DNA from: Symbiodinium natans
Taxonomy: Eukaryota > Sar > Dinophyceae > Suessiales > Symbiodiniaceae
DNA length: 64,000 bases
Direction of reading: 5' to 3'
Assembly: GCA_905221605.1 (NCBI GenBank)
Contig: CAJNDS010002333.1
Location: forward strand, 95,001 to 159,000
Shown here: positions 1 through 12,900 of the stretch, piece after piece
Layout of the letters: each line of letters starts with the position of its first letter
How positions within the stretch are numbered: the first letter of the stretch is position 1
Position numbers and translations under genes: made by a program
The notes under the pieces: generated by a model
What the model was told of the DNA's origin: nothing
What the model saw: the letters and a program-made list of their open reading frames with translations, nothing else
Databases searched by the model: none

Positions 1-596
1 CTCTGCTTGAACCCCCAAAAAAACACAAGACTTAATGATGTCCTGGCCTTAAAGCCCTTTCGGCCTGTAGAACTTTCAACCAACTAAACACAACACTTCA
101 AACCCCCCAAACAAACCTCGAAAGCGCCGAAGGCCTCGGAAGCTCTTCACCCAAAGCGATGTGGGAATTTCCGAAGAATAGGGGTACCCTTTTGGGGGAC
201 TTCCTATAAGAAGGATTACACTCTTTTGGGGTATATTCAGGGTAGCACCCCCCCCCCCCCCCCCCCCCTTTTTTGGAAACGCCCATGTGACTGAGGCGGC
301 CTGCAACACCTCTTCAGCTCTTGGCCCAAGGGCACAGCCCTGCAGAGGCCTCTACCTTCTCAGGACAACAAAAAAAGGGAGACAGCGGGGCAGTTCTCCG
401 CAAAATCGTCCCCCCCTTTTAGGTGCCCCCAGCAGCAGAGGTTCTTCTGAGTAGATGAACCCAGCTGCCTTTGCCCTTCCCATCTTTTTCCGATGATCCT
501 ATCGTCTTGGAAGGCCCGACTGCGTCGTGCGACTGCGCTGAGACGGCCGCCTGGCATTTGGGTTCGGGGATGAGAGAGAGTTTCGTGTAGTTGCCC
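1..596. other. Left-edge sequence with a short palindromic element
   Basis: This holds unique DNA plus a MITE-like palindrome (161-286). An open minus frame at 360-557 reads plausibly but has no domain and no partner exon. The esterase's missing first exon was looked for here and not found. Confidence 0.3.
161..286. mobile_element. MITE-like palindrome, family 2 (diverged)
   Basis: GGGAATTTCCGAAGAATAGG on the left and a TTTTTTGGAAACGCCC end on the right, with a poly-C run (about 22 bases) inside. Confidence 0.4.
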
Positions 597-835
597 TAAA
601 CCCTAAACCCTAAACCCTAAACCCTAAACCCTAAACCCTAAACCCTAAACTCTAAACCCTAAACCCTAAACCCTAAACCCTAAACCCTCAACCCTCAACC
701 CTAAACCCTAAACCCTAAACCCTCAACTTGAAACCCTAAACCCTAAACCCTAAACCCTAAACCCTAAACCCTAAACCCTAAACCCTAAACCCTAAACCCT
801 AAACCCTCAACCCTCAACCCTCAACCCTAAACCCT
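597..835 (+). repeat. Internal telomeric array (CCCTAAA)n
   Basis: There are about 34 units with CCCTCAA variants toward the end and one break near 727. The array ends 19 bases before esterase exon 1. Confidence 0.95.
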
Positions 836-853
836 GCCCCTTGCGTTGCCAAG

Positions 854-925
854 GTGGATGCGCGAGCGCCAAGCAACGGTCTCGTGAAGGGGCGAGTGCT
901 GACACCGTCGGCTGAGCGCATAGTG
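854..925 (+). CDS. carboxylesterase exon 1 (as seen)
   Basis: It follows a long CCCTAAA array and a CCAAG acceptor. It encodes [10 protein letters not shown] and an ERIV end, matching the family's early strand (G-x-V-x-G). The donor is taken as GC at 926; an alternative GC donor at 934 would add AF. The first coding exon with the ATG should lie further left. The next exon is 17.8 kb away because two retroelements sit in the intron. Confidence 0.6.
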
Positions 926-3900
926 GCTTTCTTGCAACCCATGTCCCGCCCACCACCTCCACGTGCCCAGCTTCGTTGCGGGCAGTGACTACACCCTGAA
1001 CTAGAAGCAATATGCCGTAATTCATAAATATAAAATAAAAATAAATATAAATATAAATATACATATAAATATAAATATAAAGATAAAGATAAATATAAAT
1101 ATAAATAAATAAATAAATAAATATAAATAAATAAATAAATATATATATAGATATATGTATGTATGTATATCTCTGTATGCATATTCAATTTAAGGTCTAT
1201 TCCTCAACTGAGGGGATTTGGGCTCAGGTCGCGGGCTTCTTCGGCCTTCACTACGCCAGCTACAGCGGGAGGCGGGGTCTTTCGGGGCTCTGATCAGCAC
1301 GCCCAGAGACTCCAGCATCCCTTTTTATTTGGGTGAAGATATTTTTTTTGAGCTGGGAAAAATGAGCTCCAGGTCTGATTTCAGGACATCTCTTCCCCCA
1401 ACTACACAGGGGTTAAACCCTAAACCCTAAACCCTAAACCCTAAACCCTAAACCCTAAACCCTAAACCCTAAACCCTAAACCCTAAACCCTAAACCCTAA
1501 ACCCTAAACCGGAGCTCTGCGCTCGGAGCCCTGAGCCCAAGCACCCCGTCGAACTCTCCAGGAGGTTCCTAGAGGTATGCGTTGGGATGTTCCCGCTTTA
1601 TGCGAACAGTCCTTTTAAGAGGGGTCCCAAGGTATGCCCAAAGTGGCGCTTCTTTGCTTGAGTTTACATTGGAGAAGATAGCACCTATCCTTGTAGCTCA
1701 AACGTTCCATAAAAACAGGTGTGTACCCTGTCAAGGATACCCTGTTCCCTTTCCAAGGCATAGGACCATGCAGTTTTCTCGGAAAGAACGACATGAAGTT
1801 CCAGTGGATATCCACCAATTTTCCAGGTAAGACTTTCTTCCCATAGGATTGCTCCACCACTTCAGCTCCTTCCTCTAAAACCTTTTCATCCTCAACCCAC
1901 AGCTGACCATCTTTATAGTCACCAAAGCCACACACATAATTGCAGCAATGTTTTTCATTGTGACTATCCCTATGCAATGACACCGGAGCATTGCACGAGA
2001 TCTGAAGAGCAGAAAATTTGGCTTCAGGATTGTGGTGTCTCACGAATGATGCCAGATAACGACATAGCCATGGCCTTCGATGAGTCTCTTTTGTAATACC
2101 ACACACTCCGCCATGAGTATAGTGGCCCAACACCAGAGCTCGCGTACTTGTGCACCAATTGTTGATACCACCTCTTCGATTCACCCTCTTTGGGTATACA
2201 ATCCCTTCCAGAAGCTCCTCACAGTCCACGTAATCATACATAGACCTTTCATACATTGACTTGGCTTTTTGCTCTTCTTTTTCCAACTGTGTTCCATCCT
2301 CAGCAGTCTCACTTTTGCAGACCAAATAAGCATTTTCATGAGGAGAACAACAGGTCGGCCAATACTCATCACCAGGAACATTGTCCTCAACATCTGCATT
2401 TTCTTCCAGCTCCCCCAGACCCTGCGTGTCATCCTCTAAAATTTCCAAGGGCGGACTCTCCCCCCGCTTGCGAAGCAAGCGCAAGGAGCCCACATGACCA
2501 CGCAGTGAAGAGGCCGGGCTTTTCTCCATCAACCGATGGCGAACTGGAGGATCGCGAGGTGGAGGTAAAGGAGGTCCTTCCTCATCAGCAAACCGAAGCG
2601 CCGGTTTTTTCCCCTTGAGGCGATGCTCTGGAGGAGAAGGCTCCTGTTCTTCTACCACCCCTTCCAGCTCCAATTCAGGCGGTTCCTTTATATTGGAAAA
2701 AATCGTAGTGCAGGGAAATAACACCAGTTCATCCGGATCTTTTGCAGTCCCTTGAGCTTCCACCCAATAACCACGGGTCATGTGTTTACTCATAGCTGTT
2801 TGCTGTTTGTGAAAGATCACCGTACTTTGTTGCTTTTGGTTCAAGCCACACACCAAATCGTGCAGCTTTCAGTGCATCGCTAGCTAGCTTGACTTTTTGA
2901 CAGCAAGAGCAAGACATTTGTTGTAATTTATGCATCATCACATTGCATTGCTTCGTAATTCTTTTCCGCAATAGGCGGCGTGCAAGCGTTCCCGTGTGGA
3001 CGCGGATGCCGTCCGGCTTCGGCTGGCTTCCTGTCGGGGATCATATCAGTGATCTCGAAAACCTGGCATTACGTAAATTGCTTTGGACTTCAGTTTGGAG
3101 CTTTTCGGACAAAGCTTCCCGGGTCCAGGTTCAGCAATCTTGCTTTGACATTCACCTTGGTTCTCGAGCTCTCTACGGGTTGCACTCTGTTCTTGTTGAT
3201 CGTGCAGATCGACTGTGGGCACTTCGCACCACTCCTAAAAGTCATTCCTGACTTTCCTGGCATTTGAACATGTCCACTGACCCCGGAACGCATGCCGCAG
3301 CCGCCACATTAGACCTTTGTGAACCACACGCTGGTCAGCCTGCAGGCCAAGACACTTTTACCTTTTCACCAGTCAGGGTCAAGCGTTACAGGAATAATCC
3401 TCTGGGCCCAGGGCGAGCCTCAGTCGGTGATCTGATTGATGCCACTTCAACTCTTGACCACGCAGTTGAAGAGAGGCCGCTAGGTGAACGATCCCCTTCA
3501 CCTCGCTTACCTTTATACTCGCAGTCTCTTGATGTGTCTGCAACACCCAAGTCCTCATCTGCTTCCGGCTCTTGGTCAGTTGTTGCCACAGTGCAGCCTT
3601 GTGCGACCCTGGATCGCCCCAATCCAAGTCCCAACCTTTGCCGGCACCTTACCGGACGGTTTGCCCTAGAACTAGGCCTTCGGTTGCCTCGGTTCCTAGC
3701 GTAACCCCTTTGCCAGCCCCAACTAGGTTTAATATACATCGGGCACGCCTGCCGTTGGTAGCTCCTTTGCCTCCACCCAGCTATCAGCCTGCACGCGCAT
3801 ACTCCATCTATCCATCAGCAACTCGAGGCACTCAGGCTGCTTTTCAGGAAGGGGAGAGGTCTGTCTCAGAAACCGATCTTTCCCGGCTCTCTTCCTTTGT

Positions 3901-6900
3901 CCTCCCTTCTCCTAAGGGACCCGCAGCGTTAAAGCCTCATGACCACACTCCAAATCTTTGCCCTGACTCCGCTGCTTCTGCCTCCAATTTGGGGGGTGTT
4001 GTTCTTCAGAGCACCTTGCACTCCGAGGCCTGGGATTCCATTTTGCTGCTTTGGCGTTCACTGGTGGATATCATTGGCCCATACAGTTCTGTGCTGCAGC
4101 AGCTCGAGGGATCACCCAACGGTCCTGCTTTGACATTGAAGCTCTTGCAGCTCAACGCAGACACCACTGCCTTACGTTATGTCAAAGCATGTTTGGCGTA
4201 CTTTGAATTTCTCGTTGACCTCGGTCATTCCTTGGACAACCTCTCCCAACTCGCAGCAGTTGAAGCAGTTTACGCTCTCCATTGCAGTCGTTCCCAGGAC
4301 GATGACCTTTCTCTAGATCGGGAGCAGATTGCTTTGGTTTTTCCACTTAATACTTTGAAAGCGCTGCGTTGGTTGGTAAAAACCGTGGCCCTTCTTTTCC
4401 CAGACCTTTACTCAGGCTTGTTCAGAGCTTTGTCTGCCCAGCCATCCTCAGATCGTTCTGAAGCCATGCCGCTTCCTCTGGATTTTGTCGCTTTTCTTGA
4501 ATCGCTTGTGCTCGACTTGTCCTCTGCTCCTGAGCTTGCTCTTTTCGCCGGCTCCGCATTGGCTTGTATATGGGCTTCGCTGCGCTTTGGGGACACATCG
4601 CATGTATCGTGGTCAGCTTTGTTGTTTGACCCCCAAGCCTTAGTCATACGTGGCCTTGCATACCGGACGAAAACCTCTCGGCGAGGCATGGCTTTTGCTT
4701 TCTATGCTGAGGGCATTTACGGCCCTTGGGGCATCCGCTGGCTCCAGCTTTTGGATGCGATGTGGGGGTCCTTGGAACAACTCTCCCCCAATGTGGTGCC
4801 TGACTCCCTCTTCTTCTGCTCGTCGCTCTTGGATGATGCCTGCGACTTGCATTTTGCCCAGCATCGTATGCATCCGCTTTGCGTAGCCTGCGTTCAGCCT
4901 TGAATATGTGGGGCCGACTAGGTTATGACGCATCCCGTAACTTTACTTTGCGTTCAGCATTCATGCAAGGCAACGGTCCTGTCTTGGTGTTCGCAACTTG
5001 GCCTTGGCGACATGGCACGCCGAGAACAGGGACATCATCGCACCACTTCGGTCACTCTTTACGGGAGGGATGACACGCGTGCTGCCCTGGCACTTCAGGC
5101 CTCGATCCTTGGCAAGATTCGCACCGGCGTCTTTCGTCCCAGTATTTCCCAACATCGTGGAGCTCAGTCGCCGATATCAGAACCACAGCTTTTGGTTAGG
5201 GAAGGTCTTGCAACTTCGGGGTTTGATGTCCCTTCGCGTTTCCAGGGATTGGCTTCTGAACACGACGGTGCAGATCCTTTGCCAGTGGCAGCCCTTCCTC
5301 TTGTACCTAGCCAGCCAATTGCAGCGTTTGGTGCTTCTCAAGCCGCATCTGTGTCTTTGGAGACTTCACCAGCTCTAGGTCCTAGCCTTTTCATGGCCTC
5401 GGCTAAAACCGTACATAAGGCGGTCAGCTGCGATGCTGCTTTGTCACAAGTGGGCTGGCAAGGAAGAGCGTGTAAGACAGCTTGTGGGGCCGTCGTCCGC
5501 ACTGAGTGGACAATACTCTTGGAGCTTCAGGAGCAGGACGCTTCTGGGACACGCCGTGCACTTTGCAAACGGCCCTCCTGTTTTGGCAGTGGCATCTGCC
5601 TTTGATTGCGGACCATCTCTTGGCGGTAGGCAACAAAAGGAATCTCGATTTCGGAGAGCTTCTGCATCACTCTGCTTTTCATGCTTTAGATGTTTTGCTT
5701 TTTCAGTCAGAGCTTGCCTCAGAGCTTCAGTACTTCATCGCTTCGTCCCAGCTTTTGGCTCTTACCTCCTCGGGGGTAGATCGGGATTGCAGAGCTTTTT
5801 CCCCTGGCCTCGCACTCAGAGTGTCAGAACCGCTGTGAGCGTCATGTATAGTAGCTGCACAGCAGTTTCAGTGCTTTGCTTTTGCACTCTGAGCGTGTGC
5901 ATAAACGTTTCTCCTCTTCACCTTCGGAGCTTTTGGCTTTGCTTTAGCCTGCCCATACTTTGACACTGAGAGTGTCTTTTGCTTGGTGGCTCTGCCCACC
6001 CCCGCTTTTTGCTGGCAATGGCAAACACTGACATTTTCCTTGGCCTTGCAGAAGCTGATGTGAACAAGGCAGTGTCTTGGCTGGAAGATGCTCGTCACAT
6101 GCCGGCTTCTAGTGGCTTTTCGCCATCAGAATGGCTGTGGCACTGGCTTTCGTCTGTGCCAGCATTTTTGCCTCTGACGGAGGCATGGACACGGTCTTCG
6201 GCTTTGGCGCTGGAGATTGGGCTTTTCATTGGGTCGAAGAGATGGAAAAAGCCACCCAGAACCCGGGTGCCGTGGCATCCCAAGCTGCATCTGCGCATGC
6301 TGCTTCGGACAGCAAGTGGCCACATTTTCCCAATGGCCATCGTTCCCTTGGACTTGCTCCTGCAGATCTCGTCCGAGCGCACTCGTGGTTGGAAGAGGCG
6401 TCTTCCTTTAACGGTGCCGGTGGCTGGGAGGAGGACGATTGGCTTCGCTATTGGATGGAGCAGGACTCGGCTTTTGAGACCTTGCTTCAGCGTGCCAAGG
6501 AGGCGAACCACGGCTGGAACATTGGCCAATGGCTTTGGCTTTGGGTGTCGCAAGCTGACCGACCCCAACCGCCACCGGCGCCGCCTTTGGACACTACGCC
6601 GCCTTTGGCCACTGGCATGGGGACGGATGCATTCCCGCTTAGCCAAATCAACGAGACAGTGACCGTCACTCAGATTTACTGCCGCTCCACATGTCAAGAC
6701 TGCGGGGCTGGCCACTGCGGGGTCGTTCTTACGCGCGAAGATCTCCCCCATCGGCACCGCTGTGGCATTTGCTACAAAGCTTTTAGGAGGGCACAGGGGC
6801 AAGCCTGAGAGAGTGCTTGGACCAGCATTTGGCTTTAGTTGCCCCTCCTCCACTTCAGCTTTATCTGTTTTGGCAGGGGTAGTACATAGAGGGCTTTTGG

Positions 6901-9900
6901 CTTTGTCTCGCCGCTTTTTCCCTCATGAGCTTAAAGCTTCTTGGGGGCGATTGGCATCGGAGCTTGCCAGCGAAAATCAGAGCTTCAGTACTTCTTCTGA
7001 GCTTCCTTTGCTTTCTGCATACAGCGCTTCTTTTCATGCATGCTCCCGTGCCCAGGTCTGGCTGTGGACGCTCTTCACACTTTTTCCAGGCGCACTTCTC
7101 GGAGTGATTCCTTTGTCCTTTCTTTCTTGTCCTGGTGACCTGGCTTTAGGGATTGTGCGTGCGTCAAGTGCTGCTCTTTTCTTTCCTTTCCTTTTGTAAC
7201 ATGAGCATGCATGGCCTGTGTACACCCGTACTGTGCTTGTTTGCCAGTGCTGCACTCGGGCTCGCACAGGTTCCATGGCCGACCCGGGGAGCGACAATGG
7301 GAAAGGCCTACTCGCGCAGCCGACCCCCTCGGACAAGCTGTCAGTGCTTTGGGAATCTCTAAACCTCGATTTCCCTGAAGCTGTTGCGTCTCATTCGGAG
7401 TTGAACCGCACCATTCGTAACTTTGGGTTCTTGGCTACCTCCTTTGACCAGTTGGATCAGTGGTTGGAGTCGCACGGTCTTCTGGACTTTGGCTCCGAGA
7501 CAGTTGCGGACCTTCGGTGTCTTTGGCACAGAGCACACGCCTTGGCCTGCTCTGAGGGACACATGGCAGTCCTGCCTTTCCCACCGCACCCCTCCTCTCC
7601 GCCTTTTCCGCAGGATCATTCCTTCAGCACGGCCTCAGACCCTAGTCACCCCGTGTCAGGTGCTGCGTCATGGAACGAGCCTTTCCCAGCTAAGCTCTCC
7701 TCGGACAAAACGGCAGAGCTTCGGGCCGCTTTCCTGCGGAAATATCCTAGCGAGGTTTTGGACGATTCCACTATGCCCTCGGCTCGTCTCCTTGCTTTGG
7801 CTTTCAAACAAGCCTCGTCCCACGAGTGGCGCTTCATTCCTTGGCGTTGGCGCATGTCCGTGCTTGAGCTTGAAGAACAGCAGCTGCAGCGCCCTCGCAA
7901 ACTGGCCAGGACCGAACTGGCAGATCTCATTTTGGATGATGTCCCCTCTCGGAACCTCCCGGACACACTGGGCATGTTTGCATTGAGCAAAATTTTGCGT
8001 TTGCACAGTGTGGCCATGGCCATGGTCACTGATGTACACTTGGTGACGCTTAAGAAGTACGAGTCTACCTTCCTGCGTTTTGCTTCGGCTCGCTTTGACA
8101 GTAGCAGTGGCCTTCGCCCACCCAACGCACTAGAATGTGAGCAGGCAGACCGCCGTTTTTGGGAGGCCGTGTCCGAACTCCGTTTGCAGGGTTGGTCTTT
8201 GGATGACTGTATCCATGAGAACACAGCCGTCCGTAGCGAGCTGGCTTCTCTTTTGGCACCGCGCGTTTTTCTGCCCAAGGGCTTGCGCCGCCCGGAGGGC
8301 AAGGGAGCAGGTGGAGGAAAGGGCAATGGCCCCGGTGCTGGTTTTGGCAACGGACGCGGACGCGGCAAAGGCAGGGGGGATGGAAGAGGTCGCGGGAGTG
8401 GCCTTGGCACCGGTCGTGGGGGATCCGGTCTGGGCAACCAAGGCAACTCCGCAGGGACCTCCGCAAACCGACAGGAGTGGGCATCCTCCGCAAAAATCAA
8501 CGGAGAAGTCAAGACCCTTTGCATGCGCTGGAGCCAGCGCACAGTATGTAAAAATCCGTCTTGCCGCTTTGAACACCTTTGTCCCGTGAAGCTTCCCAGT
8601 GGCAAGATCTGTCTTGGCAACCACCCGGCCTGGCAGCATACCGACACCCCGCATTGAAGGGGACCGGACCCATCTTTTGAGCAGGCAACTGGGTCCGGTC
8701 TGCCTCTGTTCACGCCTGCCTTTTTGCCTTTGTCTTCCCAGAGCTCCTCCACTCCGGCAATCGCTGCTCCGGCAAAGCAGGCACCTGAATCTCCAACGCC
8801 CGATCTTCCTCACGAGGTGGCTCTGGATGTGTCTGCTTCCGACACATTATCCCCAAGGAGCCTGCCACCCCAGCACACAAATCCCGAGGATGACATATCG
8901 GACCCGGACAGCTTTGGCCCAGCGCCAACTCCCGCACCGGTATTCGCAGAGTCCATGCCAGGGCTGTTTCCGCCTGCCTCCTCGCATGTCACTTCTGTCC
9001 TACAGTCCGTTCGGGATTTCAAGCAGCCTTTCTTCCTGGACATTTGCGCGGGAGCGGGCTCGCCGCTCAGTTCAGCTTTCTTGAGGAAGGGGGTGCCTTG
9101 TCTGTCAATAGACATTCTCCTCGACACAAACATGGATCTTCTCCAGGACGATTTCTTTGAACATTTGCTGCGCATTTGCACGTCCCGCCAGGTGGCCCTT
9201 GCGCACGCTGCTCCTCCATGCAGGGAATACTCTCGCCTGAAACTCCGTCCTAGAGGCCCGAAAGCACTTCGGACTCCTGCGTTCCTGAATGGCCTCCCCG
9301 ACCTGTCGGCATCACAGGCTCTTAGAGTCCAGGAGAGTCACCTGATCTTTGTGCGTTGCGTTCAGCTTTTGCATGTCAGCTTTTCCTGCGGCGCACAGGT
9401 CTCGCTCGAACAGCCCCCGAACAGCATGGCTTGGATGGAGCCGATTGCAACCAATTTCTTGGCATCCATCAGCGCGGATCTGGTCGACGTGGCCGCTTGT
9501 TCCGTCAATCTCGACATGCACAAAGCTTGGCTTTTTGCCACTTCATTCAGGGCCTTTCAGGCTTTCGCCTCTACATGTCCACACACCGAGGGGACCCACG
9601 TGGCTTTGCAGGGTTTGTGTGATGAGGCCGGCAATTTTCGCAGTCGGGCAGCTGCAGAGTACCCCCCCCGTCTAGCGGACATGTATGCTGAGCAAGCCCT
9701 GCCCCTCTTCGACGTGGAGCAAGGGGTAGCTTGTGCCCTTTCTCTCGCCACGGTACCTCTGCTTGCCAAACTCAAGGCCCTTCATGAGGCTCCGGTGGCT
9801 TCGCAGGACGGGGCCGGCATCCTTTCCACGCCAGACTGGAGTGCACCACCTTCAGGAGCTACAGATGTCTTTGCACACCTTAGGCCCAAGCTGATGACCT

Positions 9901-12900
9901 TTCTTCTTCAGGGTCGTTTTCCTCAGCGTTTGCGTACTTTGGTTTTGGGGGGATCCGCGGAGGCTCTTTTCTCAAGCTCGGAGATAGACGCCCTGCGTCG
10001 CCTTTTCCAGGACTGGCTCTCCGCACATTTCCCTGGCATTGCCGTTTCCTGCGAAATATCTGCAGGGCAACCATACTGCCTCCAGGCACTGGCAGCTGTC
10101 TCACGCATTTGTCGTGATCGAGACGTGTCCCTGTTCACCTGTCTGGAACAGGGAGTGCCCACTGGCTTTGACGGGGACATTCCGTTGTCCAATGTTTTCC
10201 TGCCACAAGGAGGGGGCCACCCCTTTGAGCAATCACTTGGCATTTGTCACGGCAATTGGTCGAGCGCTGAAGCGGACCTTCCGACCCTGCATGCCTTAGT
10301 GGAAGAAGAGATCGCCAATGGCTGGTTCTTGGAGCTGGATTCTTTAGAAGCGGCTCAAGAGCGTTTTGGCGACAAGCTGGCCATTGGAAAGATGTCTATC
10401 GTCAAAGCTGAAGGCAAAAAGCCGCGCCTGGTGGTCGACTCCACTGTGTGTGGCACTAACCCGTCTTGCTCGATCCCCGAGACGTACACACTCCCGGGTA
10501 TTGACGATGTCAGGGATTCTTTCCCTTTGCGGTGTCACTCTGGCCTGTGCGCAGGGTTTGCGTTTGACATCAAGTCCGCTCACAAAACGGTTCGAGTTCG
10601 CGACTCTGATCAGGGACTTCTTGGGGTCTCCCTCCCGAAGATTCAAGGTCCTGGCCGTCGTTGGCTTTTTTACCGCGTTTGTCCCTTTGGAGCGAACTTC
10701 TCGGCCCTCTGGTTCCAGCGCTTGGGAAGCTTTTTCCTTCGCACGTTACACCTTTGGACCTGGCTTCGACACGCCCTACTGGGCTACGTGGACGACTTTA
10801 TGTTGTTTCAGGACCAGGAGGTCATTGGCCTTACAGCATGCATGACACTGGCTTTTTGTGCTCTGTTCAACATACCGCTGTCCAACGCCAAGTTACAGCT
10901 TGGCAGCTGTATCCACTGGATAGGCTGGCATTTTTCCTTTGGCTCTGGCACTTTCTCTATTCCGGTTGAAAAAGTCCAGAAGTTGAAGCGCCTCTTGCAG
11001 GAAGCCTTACAGGGTCGCCATGTCTCGAAACGGACCCTGGACAAGGTCACCGGGTTGCTGCAGTGGTTTTGCAAGCTGTACAAGCATTTTAAGCCCTGGT
11101 TGCAAACCCTGTATGCTGATGCGAACCGTCCATTGGCCACCAACTACAGCATTGACCCTGGCGATTGGCCCGGCTTGGCCATTTGCGTTAACGAGGGGCT
11201 TGTCTTCACCTCCACGCCGCCGGGCACAAGCATTCCGACAGGCGCCAAGCTCATTGAAGCCAGGCATTTGGCCCTGCAGTCCAAGAAAGACCTTGCAAAA
11301 ATTCCCACCTCGAAACGCATTTGGATGAGAGTGACGGACCCCTCCACTACTCGCCGCAAGCTTTCTGTTTCCAGCCGTGATAGTCTTCAATTTTGGCTTA
11401 AGTGGTGCGAGGTTCCACCCCTTTTCTTCCCCTTGCAGAAACCTGCGGACGTTCCCATCGTCTGCGCCGCTGCCGACGCACGCGCAGATGGGGATCTCGT
11501 CGGGATAGGGGGCTTTATCGAATGGCCTTCACGCCAGATTTCGTGGTTCAGCCAGTCATGGCGTGTGCCGGACCTTTCGTCATTGGGTGTGCCTTTGCAG
11601 GTGCCAGCTCGCCAAGACATCACATGTTACGAGACATTGGCACAGCTTGGCCTCATTCTTTGTCTACGTTCCGTGGTGCCTTTGGCACGCTGGACCGTCC
11701 GTCTTCGCACGTTGTCCGACAACACAGGTGCAGAGGCAGGCATCAATAAGCTCTACAGCTCGGCCTTTCCTTTGTCAGTGTTTCTGAAACGCCTGTCAAT
11801 GTTGGCGTGCATGACTGGCATTGAGCTCGACGTTTTCCACATACCCGGCGAAAAGAATGACGATGCAGATCTGCTCTCCCGCTGGAGTGACGAATCCCAG
11901 CCCTTGCCAGCCAAGTTCCTTCCGGACTTTCGTGTGGACTGCAGCCTGGCTCGCATCTGGCACTTTCGTTCCGATGTGCGCCTTTGGCCTCACGATGCGA
12001 AGCTCAAATGGCAGCCGCCATAATCACTCTCCTGAGCGCCGAGGTGAGAGCCTGGCATAGTCTGCGCTCACTTAGAAATGGGGTTGGTAGGCCCTGCGAG
12101 CTTTGACTTTGCCAGTTTAAAAGTTGGTCATTTGCGCTTCAGCTTTAGTACGCATCATCTGCTTTGCTTTGAGCTTTGAACTCTGAGCGGCATTTCCGGC
12201 AAAGTCAAAAAGAGAGAGGGCTCGTGGTACAGTGCTCGCTTTGGCATAGGATTTCTAGTAGGCTTTAGTTAGCTTTGGTAGTGTGGCTTGAACTTGCAGC
12301 GAACGGGTCATGTGTTTACTCATAGCTGTTTGCTGTTTGTGAAAGATCACCGTACTTTGTTGCTTTTGGTTCAAGCCACACACCAAATCGTGCAGCTTTC
12401 AGTGCATCGCTAGCTAGCTTGACTTTTTGACCCACCCACCACTCCCTCTTAGAAAGCACGTTCTTTCTGAGTCGGGACAGTACATCTGGAGCTACGCCGT
12501 TTCACGCAGTTTCACAAGATGCGACAAGATGCGCAGTGATTTGCCTTTCCTCGTTTTGGTATGCTTTTTGGCTTCAGCCTTAGTACGCTTCATCTTCTCT
12601 GCTTTACGCTTTGAACTTTCAGCGGTCATTTGCGCTTCAGCTTTAGTACGCATCATCTGCTTTGCTTTGAGCTTTGAACTCTGAGCGGCATTTCCGGCAA
12701 AGTCAAAAAGAGAGAGGGCTCGTGGTACAGTGCTCGCTTTGGCATAGGATTTCTAGTAGGCTTTAGTTAGCTTTGGTAGTGTGGCTTGAACTTGCAGCGA
12801 ACCAGGTAGGTCATCGCATGGACCCAAAAGAAGCGCGGGCTGCGTACGATCGACCCATTGCCGACCTTTCTTTGTTCCATCCGGACCCAGCAACTCTTAC

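Larger units (their letters stand above)
2773..12802 (+). mobile_element. Tyrosine-recombinase retrotransposon (DIRS/Ngaro-like) with split direct repeats
   Basis: The element is 10,030 bases. Its ends carry direct repeats in the order A1 (2773-2901), B1 (12126-12304), A2 (12303-12431), B2 (12624-12802), the layout known for PAT/Ngaro-type elements. It has no target duplication, only a shared AC at the junctions (..CCAC|GGGT left, ..GCGAAC|CAGG right, ..GCGAAC|GGGT internal). Removing the element leaves the Copia reading frame continuous. Coding order is recombinase, Trp-motif protein, Gag-like, then methyltransferase-RT-RNase H. The recombinase and Trp-motif ORFs are broken. Confidence 0.85.

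Noticed and set aside
597-835. A true chromosome end
   Set aside because: Arrays occur throughout the window in both orientations and continue into unique DNA; none is terminal.
2775-2856. N-terminal part of the minus-strand oxygenase frame ([10 protein letters not shown]...)
   Set aside because: Those codons lie in repeat A1 of the inserted element and are open by chance. The real upstream sequence is at 12803.
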